Source: Marisediminicola senii (GTDB lineage: Bacteria; Actinomycetota; Actinomycetes; Actinomycetales; Microbacteriaceae). From it: 32,029 bases of DNA. This document shows, one piece after another, positions 1-7,610 of this stretch. Location: the NCBI RefSeq assembly GCF_011057645.1, contig NZ_JAALGE010000037.1:1-32029 (forward strand), written 5' to 3'. Every line of letters starts with the position of its first letter. Position 1 is the stretch's first letter. The notes under the pieces are model-generated. The model saw only the letters and a list, made by a program, of their open reading frames with translations. It was not told where the DNA came from and searched no databases. Made by a program: the position numbers and the translations under genes.

Positions 1-80
1 TCACCAAAAGCCGTCTCACACTCATCACCGAGACCAGGACGGAGGCGACCACCGAAACCACTCTCGAGCTCAGCGCCTAG
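1..80 (+). CDS. 3' end of an insertion-sequence-like gene (partial, left copy)
   Basis: Only the last 25 or so codons are in the window, reading through to a TAG at 78-80; the decoded tail ends TLELSA. The same reading frame is found, inverted, at 32029-31950, where the tail ends ALGLSA, and the two tails align along their whole length at both DNA and protein level. Each copy is followed 20 bp or so past its stop by the same 28-bp sequence. That arrangement (gene end, short spacer, terminal repeat) is what the 3' end of a transposase gene in an IS looks like. I cannot name the IS family from 26 residues, and the transposase assignment is inference. Confidence 0.5.
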   Translation, partial: TKSRLTLITETRTEATTETTLELSA

Positions 81-92
81 CAAACAGAAAGA

Positions 93-603
93 TCACCAAC
101 CGCTACACCACCACCAGGGACTTGACCGAAGGATCTCGCGGAAGTCTCTTTCGATCTGGGTCACCCCGTCGGACGTGGGCTCGCAATTCGCAACCAAACT
201 CTCCCAGATTCCGTCTCTCGCCCATTCCGTAAACGCTCGACGCTCGAGAGCCGGCACCGCGTCATTCTGAGCGAGAACCGTCGTCAGGAACTGGATGCCC
301 CACGCCGCCGCTAGGGCAAGCCTCACCCGCTCGTGAAACGCGGACTGCTCGAAAACCCCGAGCCTGTCGGCGGGGCGCCAGCGCTCGAGCACACAGCAAA
401 ACCCGCTCGGCCTAGAGGACACCCGAAGCGGGTAGCGGGGCAAGATCGCTCCGTCGGAGCCCCCTTCCTTCGATGTGGGTGGGTCCGAAACAAGCCGTCA
501 TGGTGGTACCGAATCGAGTTGATATAACCACCCCCACGACGGCGATTCCAAGTGGTAGGCCAACGGAATTAAGGACCTCAAGCAGGTCTGTGGAGAGGCT
601 CAT
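93..603 (-). pseudogene. Broken small membrane-protein gene, truncated by the left IS-like end
   Basis: Two overlapping minus-strand frames lie here. The first (603-412, starting MSLSTDLLEVLNS) has one clear transmembrane segment at about residues 13-30 and stops after 63 residues. The second (443-93, TTG start) continues with a soluble, helix-rich 116-residue stretch. A short membrane anchor followed by a cytosolic domain in another frame suggests a single gene with a frameshift, although I cannot place the shift exactly. The last 11 residues or so of the second frame (the Trp-rich tail) are encoded by the 28-bp IS-like end, so the gene has also lost its natural C-terminus. The alternative is two unrelated short ORFs. 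No family recognised. Confidence 0.35.
100..127. repeat. Left copy of 28-bp inverted repeat (IS-like inward end)
   Basis: The sequence beginning CCGCTACACCACCACC and ending GGGACTTGACC is repeated in inverted orientation at 31904-31931 with a single mismatch (27 of 28). Similarity continues outward on both sides into the IS-like gene ends but stops on the inward side. This boundary therefore looks like the terminal repeat of an insertion sequence. Confidence 0.7.
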
Positions 604-908
604 TACAGGAGCCTCTCAGTTTGTTTGGTCCGAGGTGATCCCCCAATCGGGGCTGTGGCCGAAAGCGCAAGAACTCCAAGCTGCGGGGGCGCGGGGCTGT
701 CACCGAGCAGAGACCTGTGGATACCTAATCAGCTTGCGCATCACACCGTCACGGTGTCCCGTAACCAGCGCCTCGGAATGCAAAATCCGTAGCTAGTTAC
801 AACACACAGTTTTGGGAACCATCATTACCTGGATACCAGTACCTGGCGGCACTTCGTCAACTGACCGGTGGGATATCCCGTATCTCTACGGATACGAGAC
901 GGTCAGAG
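604..908. other. Intergenic stretch, no gene seen
   Basis: About 305 bases lie between the broken membrane-protein gene and the end of the large ATPase gene. The reading frames that cross it show no coherent protein character. A small imperfect hairpin (CGTATC / GATACG, near 875-895) lies just downstream of the ATPase stop on the minus strand and could help to end transcription, but it has no T-run. Confidence 0.4.
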
Positions 909-3323
909 CTAGCGTGATGAACCCACGTCGGGAGAGAGGTTTTTTAGCAGGGTCTGGTCTCGAATGTCTGGAATGTGCAGATCGTCGTCTTGCACATCCA
1001 GGTATTTCCGGAAGGCGGGATGAATGCGGTACCGCATAGGCCGACCAAGTCGGCGGGCTAATCTTTCGGCCACCTTCGCCTTTCTTTTCGCCGCTGTTTC
1101 ACCCTCGATGTGCACGAACGCGCCCTCGTCGATTTCAAGTCCCAGAAAAGACGTGCGTATTAGCCACGAACGCACGTCCACATCGGAACCGCTGCCCCGA
1201 ATTACATCGTCGAGATCCTCGCTGGAAAGTGTGGACGGCAGGCCAGGGAACTCGAAGAGAACGGATTCAAGGTCAAATCCTTGTGCCTCGCTCTCCACAA
1301 GCAGCGCGTCAAAAGCAAACTTTGAATACTGACCTTCGGCGAAAAGCACGTCACTCTCTTGAATTATTGAATGCTTCCGATTTATCGCGGTGGTCAAGGC
1401 CGCGTTGGCGAAGTAGATGAAGTCTCTCGGGCGAGGCAGAGTTCTCCAGAGCAAATAGTCGCGCGTCGGAGTTCCTTTCACCTCTGAATCGAAGACCTCG
1501 TGCCAGAGATTGCTTGGCGCCTGGTGCTTCTTCTTCAGCCGTTTTACGCCATAACGCTCTTCCAACACTCGGACCAGTAATTCTTCGTCCTGCCAATGGA
1601 CAGAAAGGGCGCCAATTTTGTCGGGTTCCCTGGCGTGGTCGGCAACAACATCGAAAATATCCGTTCTGAGGAATACGCTCAGCGTCACATTGATCGCTGG
1701 ACTGGCCGAGGACCCCTTGGCAAAGTCCTTCTCGATCTTCCCGCTCGTGGTCAGCAAAGCCAGGATGAACTTCGACATAAGCGCATAGTCAGCGCCTCTT
1801 TCCCACGTCTTATCGAGATTGTCTATAAGAACCGCAATCCGATCGAAATCATGCAGAGCGGTCCCGATGAGCGACCGCAGCTTGCCCAATCTTTGGAGTC
1901 GCAATTGGTCGGCTATGTACTGCTTCTCATCCTCCATCGCGATTCCGTTGGATAGAGCGGCTACGGCGGCCTCCAACCGCGTGGCAAGGTCCGCGGTCAC
2001 ATCGACACCCAAGCCCTCGAGTTCTAACTCAAGTTCGCGCATGGGGGTGAGTTCACCAATTCCTGCGGGCCGTTCTCGGGCATGAACGACGGCTCGTATG
2101 GCTACTTCGGTGTAAATCAAGTACGTCCACAGATTGACGAGAAGATACTCGGTGTTTGACTCGGATTTGAAAGACCTGAGGACGTCGAGTAAGCCGGACA
2201 GTTCGTAAGAAGTCGGTTTGATCGGAACTACAAGATTGCGTCGGTCCTTTCGAAGCTCTAAGACGGCTTGACTCATAGTTGCGGTCTTACCGGTGCCCTT
2301 GCGGCCAACGAAGACACTTGCGGACCCCTCGAGGATGGACTGAAACTCGTTCGTCTCAATGAAATAGTTGTTGAGTTCTTGGACCTCGTTCTCCGCCACG
2401 AACTGACCGAAGTCGCGGATTGGCAGTTCGACGTCCAGCGCAAGGCGCCCCAGACGTTTATTGGAACCGTCAGGCTTCGGCAATCGATCTAGCCATTGGG
2501 ACACATGCTCTTGCAGAGCTGCGGCTGTCGAATATACGAAAAGGCTGTCCTTGTAATCGAGCGGTGCGATGAAGCCATGCTCGACCACCATCAAGAGCGG
2601 CAGCCCGAGACCCCTGGCGACACCCGCGAGAAAACTTGAACGAGCGTTATGTTCCCTTGCTCGGTTCCGGTGAGGACCCAGCAGATGAATAATCGCGGCG
2701 GATGAACGATAGATTTCCTGTATCTGCCAATGAATCGGCGCGAGTCCAAGCTCGTCGCCTGCTCCCACAAGCTTTAGATGGGACTGCCGCTCAAGCATCT
2801 TTTCTAAGCCTCGAGAAGCGTTGATTCTGATCGGCAGCGGCGGCGCAAAGACGGCATTGGCCTCACGGGGGCGCGCCCCGGCCAACAAGGAATCAAGCAG
2901 CGTGGGCTCGCTTAGTTGCGGGCTGATGGTCAGGACTCGCGACACCAACCGCTCAGAATCGCCGCCATAGTCAATGCGGCCCAACGTGCTGAGGATGGAC
3001 AAGTCATTCCACGACTTCGTCGCCGTTTCGTCCGTCTCGTCTAGAGCTAGCCAGAGCACTTTGTTTCGACCGAGTGCGAAACCCGCTTCGAAGATTACAT
3101 TGCTGTTCAGGTCGCTTACCTCAGCAACAACGGCACTTGAGGAATCGATGGCATCACAAATGGTGTCTATAAGCAGCTTTCCCTCAACCGCCAGCTCCTG
3201 CCAGCCCAGAGTCACAGCACCACGTGATGAGAGTGATGAGATGGTCTCCCTCATGGTTTCGGCACGGAGGGACGGCTGGCCCGCATAGGCGAAAAATATG
3301 CTTGGGCTTGCAATGAGGCTCAT
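909..3323 (-). CDS. Tandem SLOG/TIR-like domain protein with Sll1717-type P-loop ATPase
   Basis: An 804-residue, three-part protein. Residues 5-95 form an alpha/beta domain with the motif DLNSNVIFEAGFALG at 71-85, the pattern of nucleoside 2-deoxyribosyltransferase-like and CAP12/TIR-like folds in which the Glu is catalytic. Residues 160-280 look like a second, diverged copy (helix, then AAIIHLLGPHRN, then a helix and LPLLMVVEHG). Residues 300-800 form a P-loop ATPase with Walker A GRKGTGKT at 340-347, Walker B IAVLIDNLD at 496-504 and a likely sensor Arg in FLRTDIF at 551-557. This matches the 'P-loop ATPase, Sll1717 family' type. A nucleotide-degrading or nucleotide-sensing domain fused to a STAND/KAP-like ATPase is a common antiphage layout; the defence role is inference. 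An AAGG motif 9 bp upstream supports the ATG. A membrane protein is encoded upstream on the same strand. Confidence 0.75.
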   Translation of the reverse strand: MSLIASPSIFFAYAGQPSLRAETMRETISSLSSRGAVTLGWQELAVEGKLLIDTICDAIDSSSAVVAEVSDLNSNVIFEAGFALGRNKVLWLALDETDETATKSWNDLSILSTLGRIDYGGDSERLVSRVLTISPQLSEPTLLDSLLAGARPREANAVFAPPLPIRINASRGLEKMLERQSHLKLVGAGDELGLAPIHWQIQEIYRSSAAIIHLLGPHRNRAREHNARSSFLAGVARGLGLPLLMVVEHGFIAPLDYKDSLFVYSTAAALQEHVSQWLDRLPKPDGSNKRLGRLALDVELPIRDFGQFVAENEVQELNNYFIETNEFQSILEGSASVFVGRKGTGKTATMSQAVLELRKDRRNLVVPIKPTSYELSGLLDVLRSFKSESNTEYLLVNLWTYLIYTEVAIRAVVHARERPAGIGELTPMRELELELEGLGVDVTADLATRLEAAVAALSNGIAMEDEKQYIADQLRLQRLGKLRSLIGTALHDFDRIAVLIDNLDKTWERGADYALMSKFILALLTTSGKIEKDFAKGSSASPAINVTLSVFLRTDIFDVVADHAREPDKIGALSVHWQDEELLVRVLEERYGVKRLKKKHQAPSNLWHEVFDSEVKGTPTRDYLLWRTLPRPRDFIYFANAALTTAINRKHSIIQESDVLFAEGQYSKFAFDALLVESEAQGFDLESVLFEFPGLPSTLSSEDLDDVIRGSGSDVDVRSWLIRTSFLGLEIDEGAFVHIEGETAAKRKAKVAERLARRLGRPMRYRIHPAFRKYLDVQDDDLHIPDIRDQTLLKNLSPDVGSSR

Positions 3324-3684
3324 TTACGTAGCCTTGCACACGGGTGATGTCTGGGGCTGGCCTCGCTTGCCTGTCGCGTCGTTCTCCGGAGCGTTGGCGC
3401 GCGGACCTACGCTAGCCATCCTGTTAGACACAAACAGCAGGGACGCAGAACGCGGGATCAATAGCTGACCGCCGAATAATGCGGAGTCTGCAACCGGATT
3501 GTTCGAAGGTTTAGGACCGCGATGTTGATGAATGTCGATTCGTAGGGTCAAGGCGGACCTGAAGGCCCCGGTCCGCTTTCTCTAAGCCGGCTTCGCTTCC
3601 CGGCCACGCAAAGGGCCGTCGTTGCCTGCTCCCGCTGGTGCTCCCGAACTCGAACGCGTTAGGAACCGATGTCGCAGAGTGGAC
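3324..3684. other. Intergenic stretch upstream of the ATPase gene
   Basis: About 360 bases with no convincing gene; an open frame abutting the ATPase start (3551-3324) reads as low-complexity polar residues with no ribosome site and is not called. The stretch presumably holds the promoter of the ATPase gene. It also holds the hairpin at 3553-3576. Confidence 0.4.
3553..3576. terminator. Possible terminator hairpin
   Basis: GCGGACC (3553-3559) pairs perfectly with GGTCCGC (3570-3576) across a 10-base loop and is followed on the plus strand by TTTCTCT. It lies about 110 bp past the stop of the minus-strand membrane-protein gene. The T-run is only on the plus strand, so the direction of action is uncertain. 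Confidence 0.3.
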
Positions 3685-4254
3685 TTATGCAATACCAGCA
3701 TCGGCGAGATCCGTGCGAAACCTGGCCAGCGTCCCGTCAATACCCGGGATTAAGTCAGCATCTCGACGAACCCACGATTGCAGGTTGACCGTGATATCCA
3801 ACCGGGCGTCCTCACTCGGAAGCCCTTGTCGAGAAGCGCCCTTCTCGAATCTCCATTCTGCCCATTGACAAGCGACGTACGACTCACGCGTTCCATCAAA
3901 AAGGAACCCAGAGACCGCTATCTGAAAATTCGCGATGAGCTGTCGTGCCGCTGCATGCGAAGTCCGCCGTTTAGTCAAGGCGACGTCGATTTCGGCCAAA
4001 GCAATAGTGATTGCGGTGACGGTACGCACCCTCTGGCGCCGTGGATCAGATTCGTTCTCGGCAAGTTCGATCTTCTGCAGCTTGCGTTGCTCGGCTGCAA
4101 ATAAGCGCCAAGCGACAAGGACGGTTATGAGTCCGCCCAGCGTTGTGCCTGCCATACCTACGATCAGGTCTGGCCAGAACGCGCCCCAACTGTCATTAGC
4201 CGCTTGCGATATCTGACGCAAACAAAGCAACAGTGAACCACACGTCATAGACAC
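3685..4254 (-). CDS. Membrane-anchored protein of unknown function
   Basis: A 189-residue protein, not recognised. It has a hydrophobic segment at about residues 29-51 (LIVGMAGTTLGGLITVLVAWRLF), immediately followed by a charged helix (AAEQRKLQKIELAEN) that is probably cytosolic and coiled, and then a soluble 120-residue C-terminal region rich in helices and aromatic residues (WAEWRFEKG). There is one anchor with most of the protein inside the cell. It lies upstream of and co-directional with the tandem-domain ATPase, separated by 361 bp, so the two may work together, but they are not tightly coupled. Its layout resembles that of the broken gene at 93-603 (short N-terminal anchor, then cytosolic helices); homology between the two is not established. 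The ATG start at 4254 has no strong ribosome site. Confidence 0.55.
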   Translation of the reverse strand: MSMTCGSLLLCLRQISQAANDSWGAFWPDLIVGMAGTTLGGLITVLVAWRLFAAEQRKLQKIELAENESDPRRQRVRTVTAITIALAEIDVALTKRRTSHAAARQLIANFQIAVSGFLFDGTRESYVACQWAEWRFEKGASRQGLPSEDARLDITVNLQSWVRRDADLIPGIDGTLARFRTDLADAGIA

Positions 4255-4388
4255 CTACCCCTTTCGCCCCACCCGTCACATAAGCGAGTGCAGCTTATCT
4301 CCGAGCCAGTGTCGGGCATGACTAGGTTGCCGACTACAGGAACCGGCTGACGTCCGAAACGCGGGGTCCCTGGGCTCAGTTCAGGTTC

Positions 4389-5279
4389 TTAGACCTCGGG
4401 CAAGTCGGCGGCGTCGTCCGTGGGGGCGATCATCTCCGCGATGTGGTGGGCGGTGGTGAGTACGCGGGCGGCGGTGGAGCGCACGAGCATGGTGTCCCCG
4501 TTTGCCCATCCGGTGATATACCCGATGCTGTACGCGGCGGTGTCGAACCCGACGAGTCCCGCGACTACGTAGGCGACGCTTTCCGCTTCGGTTTCAATCA
4601 ACCCGCGGTGCTCGACGTACTCGGCCATGTCGTCAACGTGCCCGAGCAGCACGTGCGCAGTCTCGTGAATCATGGTCTTCGCGGCATGCTCCGGGCTGAG
4701 GCCGGAGTCGACAACGACGGTCAGGGTCTTGGGGTCGGTGTACCCGTTCATCGTTCCGGGGATGGTGCGCCGCTGTACCGTCCAACCTTCCTGCTGCAGG
4801 TGGGTGGTGAGGGTGTCGATGATGCCAAAGTCGTCGGCCCCGGTGAGCTGGCGGGTGATGGTCCCGGGGGTGTCGACACTGTCGATGGGGTCGGTTTGGG
4901 TGATGTCGAATACGGACAGGATGGGGAACCGGGCTGAGCGCTTCTCTTCCGTGTCGCCGTTCTCGTCTTCCACGGTGGTCTTCTTGGTGGAGTACCCGAA
5001 GATGCGGATGGCTTTTTCACCTTTCCGGACCTGGCGGCCGAGGGACTGCCATTTGCGGAACCCGGCGACCTGCGATGCTGTGGGCCTCTGGGAGAGGATC
5101 AGCAGCAGGTTGTTCAGGCTGTAGGCGTGGAAGGCCTGCGCGAAGTCCAGAAAGCGTTCCCACTGGTCGCTGTTGTGCAGGGCTTCCACCTGGGTGCTGA
5201 TCGAGTCGTGCAGGGCTTGGGCTTGGGCCTTCATCTCCTCAGGGGTTCTGGTGGGTCGGCGGGTGCTGGTGGTGGTCAT
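4389..5279 (-). CDS. ArdC-like antirestriction protein (ssDNA-binding plus M78-like metallopeptidase domain)
   Basis: A 296-residue protein. Residues 15-95 match the ArdC N-terminal domain (conserved SLNNLLLILSQRPTASQVAGF, followed by WQSLGRQVRKGEKAIRI), which binds single-stranded DNA. The C-terminal part carries a zinc-peptidase motif HETAH at 205-209 and a downstream ETEAES helix that supplies the third ligand, as in ArdC and ImmA/IrrE relatives. ArdC proteins protect incoming conjugative DNA from host restriction in the recipient. The frame stays open to 5636, but the start at 5279 is chosen because AAAGGGACG sits just upstream and the preceding codons read as non-coding. It is the last gene of the long minus-strand transfer operon, behind SSB, the usual place for early-expressed establishment genes. 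Confidence in the family is high; antirestriction activity is inferred. Confidence 0.88.
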   Translation of the reverse strand: MTTTSTRRPTRTPEEMKAQAQALHDSISTQVEALHNSDQWERFLDFAQAFHAYSLNNLLLILSQRPTASQVAGFRKWQSLGRQVRKGEKAIRIFGYSTKKTTVEDENGDTEEKRSARFPILSVFDITQTDPIDSVDTPGTITRQLTGADDFGIIDTLTTHLQQEGWTVQRRTIPGTMNGYTDPKTLTVVVDSGLSPEHAAKTMIHETAHVLLGHVDDMAEYVEHRGLIETEAESVAYVVAGLVGFDTAAYSIGYITGWANGDTMLVRSTAARVLTTAHHIAEMIAPTDDAADLPEV

Positions 5280-5660
5280 GGTTACGTCCCTTTCTCTCTC
5301 TTCACGTTTCTTTGCCGTGAAGGCACGCATGTGCCGGCAGGACGGGAGGGTGCAGTGCAACCCGAAGGGCGGTGGGGGAGAGAAGTTCGGGACGAGATAA
5401 GGGAGCTTGCGACCGCGTCCCGTAGTTGTCGGAGGAGCCGGCGGCGCAGCCGCTTGCGCGGAGGCTTCCCGTCCGTACGCTGCCGCAGGCTTCACGGCAA
5501 AACCAGTGCTTCTGATGTGGGGCTGTGCCGCGTAGCGGCTCCGTTGCCCGCGACCGCGGGCAACCGTCGCAGATTGGTGCCGGCCTCCGCGCCGGCGCCA
5601 GAGCGAGTGCCCGGAGTGACGACTAGATATCGCCACTCCGGGCCAGGTCCAGGCGGTGCT
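5280..5660. other. Hairpin-rich intergenic region between ssb and ardC
   Basis: This stretch of 381 bases shows no supported gene but has many GC-rich inverted repeats, including GTTGCCCGCG / CGCGGGCAAC at 5543-5564 and several CGGC-rich palindromes around 5440-5600. Only the ribosome site of ardC (about 5283-5292) has an obvious role. Transcription from ssb into ardC must cross these hairpins, or ardC has its own promoter here. Confidence 0.5.
5543..5564. repeat. Perfect 10-bp-arm inverted repeat
   Basis: GTTGCCCGCG and CGCGGGCAAC are separated by only two bases. There is no T-run on either strand, so a simple intrinsic terminator is unlikely. It could be a protein-binding palindrome, a cruciform, or an RNA processing or stability hairpin in the ssb-ardC transcript. 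Confidence 0.55.
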
Positions 5661-6062
5661 CTAACTGCTTGTGACGGCCTGAATAGTGTCGGCGTTGTCC
5701 CAGGTGGTGGGTTCGGCTATCTGCCGGTGGATGGTGGCGGTGGCGCGGTTGAGGTCGGGGCCGGCGTCGTCGGCGTCGATGATGCGTCCGTATTGGCGGG
5801 CGTCGTCGGAGCCCCAGCTGACGCTGCGTTCCCTGCCGGTGACGATGATGGCGTCGCCTTTGTGGAGGGAGTGCGCGAGGTTCTCGCCGAGTTCGAAGCG
5901 GGCTTCGACGAAGTGGGTGGTGGGGTCGGGGTGGGGTGCCCATTTCCCGGTGCGGTATTCGCCGGTGTTCTCGATCACGCGGAGTTTGGTGATGTGGATG
6001 CTGCCGGCGGTGACGATCTCGGGGTCGGCGGCGAGGTGTCCGGTGATGGTGCGGGTAGCCAT
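5661..6062 (-). CDS. ssb: Single-stranded DNA-binding protein
   Basis: A 133-residue OB-fold protein. It begins MATRTITGHLAADPEI, followed by KLRVIENTGEYRTGKW, FVEARFELGENLAHSLHKGDAIIVTGRERSVSW, the characteristic SSB strand order with the conserved GNL/GR-type positions. It is shorter than chromosomal actinobacterial SSB and lacks the long Gly-rich linker and acidic DDDIPF tip, as is usual for element-encoded copies. It would coat the transferred strand during conjugation and establishment. It lies in the transfer operon between the 41-residue protein and ardC; the CDS starts at an ATG preceded by a GGAGA motif. Confidence in the family is high. Confidence 0.88.
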   Translation of the reverse strand: MATRTITGHLAADPEIVTAGSIHITKLRVIENTGEYRTGKWAPHPDPTTHFVEARFELGENLAHSLHKGDAIIVTGRERSVSWGSDDARQYGRIIDADDAGPDLNRATATIHRQIAEPTTWDNADTIQAVTSS

Positions 6063-6109
6063 GATTCTCGTGTCTCCTTCTCTATGGGTGGCTTGGTGTT
6101 GCGGGGTGG

Positions 6110-6235
6110 CTATTGGCAGCTGTCGCAGTGCAGGGCATCCATGGGGTCGACGGGCACCACATACAGTCCGAAGTGCTGCACCGAGGTCGGCGCCTCGGTG
6201 GGGTCAGGTGTGTTGGTGGTGCTGGTGTCGGTCAT
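6110..6235 (-). CDS. Small 41-residue protein of the transfer operon
   Basis: This short acidic, Thr/Pro-rich protein runs from MTDTSTTNTPDPTE to the C-terminal DALHCDSCQ, which has a CxxC-like pair. An AGGGGC motif about 8 bp upstream gives it a plausible ribosome site, and it lies in line with ssb (47 bp downstream). I do not recognise it. The middle segment (VQHFGLYVVPVDPMDALHCDSC) has protein-like rather than random composition. The in-frame extension back to 6496 runs through hairpin sequence and is not believed. Confidence 0.5.
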   Translation of the reverse strand: MTDTSTTNTPDPTEAPTSVQHFGLYVVPVDPMDALHCDSCQ

Positions 6236-6496
6236 GGTTTCTGCCCCTGCGCTCTGTTGGTGTTGACCAGTTGTGGGTGGTTTTTCGGTAGAGGGATCGG
6301 TTGTTGTCGGGGCGGAGGGTAGTGCCGGGTCGTGGAATACCGGACGGAGCGAAGCGGAGGAGGATATGCCGCGAAAGCGCGGCACGGACCCCGCCCTGGC
6401 GACGGACAGTGACCAGCCGAAAAGAACACCCCGCCCTCTGACCGCGCCGCGATCTGCGCGGTCGGATTTGTAGCTTCCATGCGCCGTATCCCTCAT
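6236..6496. other. Intergenic region with two strong hairpins inside the transfer operon
   Basis: About 260 bases without a gene. It holds TGCCGCG / CGCGGCA (6367-6384, 4-base loop) and GACCGCGC / GCGCGGTC (6441-6464, 8-base loop), both perfect. They sit between the peptidoglycan hydrolase gene and the 41-residue ORF and may attenuate or process the long transcript. Confidence 0.5.
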
Positions 6497-7597
6497 TCAG
6501 TTGGTGGGTGCGGCTAGTGGTTGAGTGGGGACTTCGATGTGGAGGTGGTGGCAGGTGTCGCTGAATTGCCGCAGGTTGTCCAGGGCGATGGTGCGGCCGG
6601 CGGCGGTACGGCAGTTGGATTGGCCCGCCCCGGATCCGGTCGGGAGGGCGGTGTCGAGGATGGCGAGGAGCCGGAGGGAGTTGGCGTCGGCGCCGGTGGT
6701 GCGCATGTCTCCGAGTCGGTTGAAGTCGACGGCGTATCCGCCGCCGTCTTTGTAGTGGGCGGAGCGGGTGCCCATGCCGGCGAGTTGTCCGGTGCAGTGC
6801 CGGTTGATGTCGCTGATCTGTGCCTGCCCGAAGGTGCGGATGGCAATGAGCAGGGTTTGCAGGATGCGTGGGTCGATGCGGCACCCCGGTACGTCCTGTC
6901 CCTGCGCTATGCGGCGGATCTGCTGAACGTGATCCGGGACACCTCCCCGGAGGGCTCCGGTGTCGGCGTAGGTGACGAGCTCCTGGGCGAGCTGCCGGGT
7001 GTCACCGGGCACTGTGCAGGTGACAGTCTGGGTGGTGAGGGTGTGTACGATGTCTGCGGCGGGGCGGAAGAACGGGGTGTAGTGCTCCGGGTCGGCGTTT
7101 CGTTGCACCCGGTGCGCCGCCGTGGTGGGCCGCATCGTCTCCCACCCAGGAAGGGCCTTGAGCTTGTCGTAGAAGAGGGTTGCGGACGCTGCCGGGTCGA
7201 GGCGAGTGGCTCTGTCGCCCCAGGAGTTCTGCTGTTGGAACAGGCCGATGGAGGTGGTGGGGGTGCCGTCGGGGTTGGTGACGCCATAAATGCTGTCGCC
7301 GTAGGTGATGTTCCGCAGCGATGATTCGCCAATGGCGGTCATCACACCGATCACTTGCGCCTGGGTCGGGAGCCCGGCAGCTGTGGCGGCGTTCATGATG
7401 TGGGCGGCGTTTGCGAGCTGCTCCCCCGCGAACCCATCCACCTCGAGACCCGCCTGCTGTATCCCGGTCGGGTCGACCGTCCCGGCACCACACCCACCAC
7501 CAGCGCCCGCACCTGTGCTGCCGGTTCCGGAGGAGAGGACGATGCTGCTGCTCAGGGCGAGGAGCAGCAGGATGACGACGGCAACGGTTTTGAGCAT
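6497..7597 (-). CDS. Conjugative peptidoglycan hydrolase (lytic transglycosylase-like plus M15-like peptidase domain)
   Basis: A 366-residue protein with an N-terminal signal or membrane anchor at residues 4-23. Residues 75-175 resemble a VirB1/SLT-like fold, with catalytic Glu in GESSLRN (E91) and SIGLFQQQ at 116-123. Residues 245-355 look like an M15-type (LAS) metallopeptidase: AHYKDGGGYAVDF places His281 and Asp291, and HHLHIEV near 350-356 supplies the final zinc ligand. Together these would cut glycan strands and peptide stems to let the transfer channel through the thick Gram-positive wall. This is the standard companion of actinobacterial and Firmicute type IV transfer systems. It follows the VirB4-like ATPase by 13 bp in the same operon. 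The peptidase reading is less certain than the transglycosylase. Confidence 0.8.
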   Translation of the reverse strand: MLKTVAVVILLLLALSSSIVLSSGTGSTGAGAGGGCGAGTVDPTGIQQAGLEVDGFAGEQLANAAHIMNAATAAGLPTQAQVIGVMTAIGESSLRNITYGDSIYGVTNPDGTPTTSIGLFQQQNSWGDRATRLDPAASATLFYDKLKALPGWETMRPTTAAHRVQRNADPEHYTPFFRPAADIVHTLTTQTVTCTVPGDTRQLAQELVTYADTGALRGGVPDHVQQIRRIAQGQDVPGCRIDPRILQTLLIAIRTFGQAQISDINRHCTGQLAGMGTRSAHYKDGGGYAVDFNRLGDMRTTGADANSLRLLAILDTALPTGSGAGQSNCRTAAGRTIALDNLRQFSDTCHHLHIEVPTQPLAAPTN

Positions 7598-7610
7598 GCT
7601 CGGGTTGTCA

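Noticed and set aside
3324-3551. 75-codon frame abutting the ATPase start
   Set aside because: No ribosome site and random-like composition; the position is explained by the promoter and leader of the ATPase gene.
5127-6266. Long plus-strand open frame of 379 codons
   Set aside because: It runs antisense through ssb and ardC and is Gly/Val-rich in the way that reverse frames of GC-rich genes are; no domain or ribosome site.
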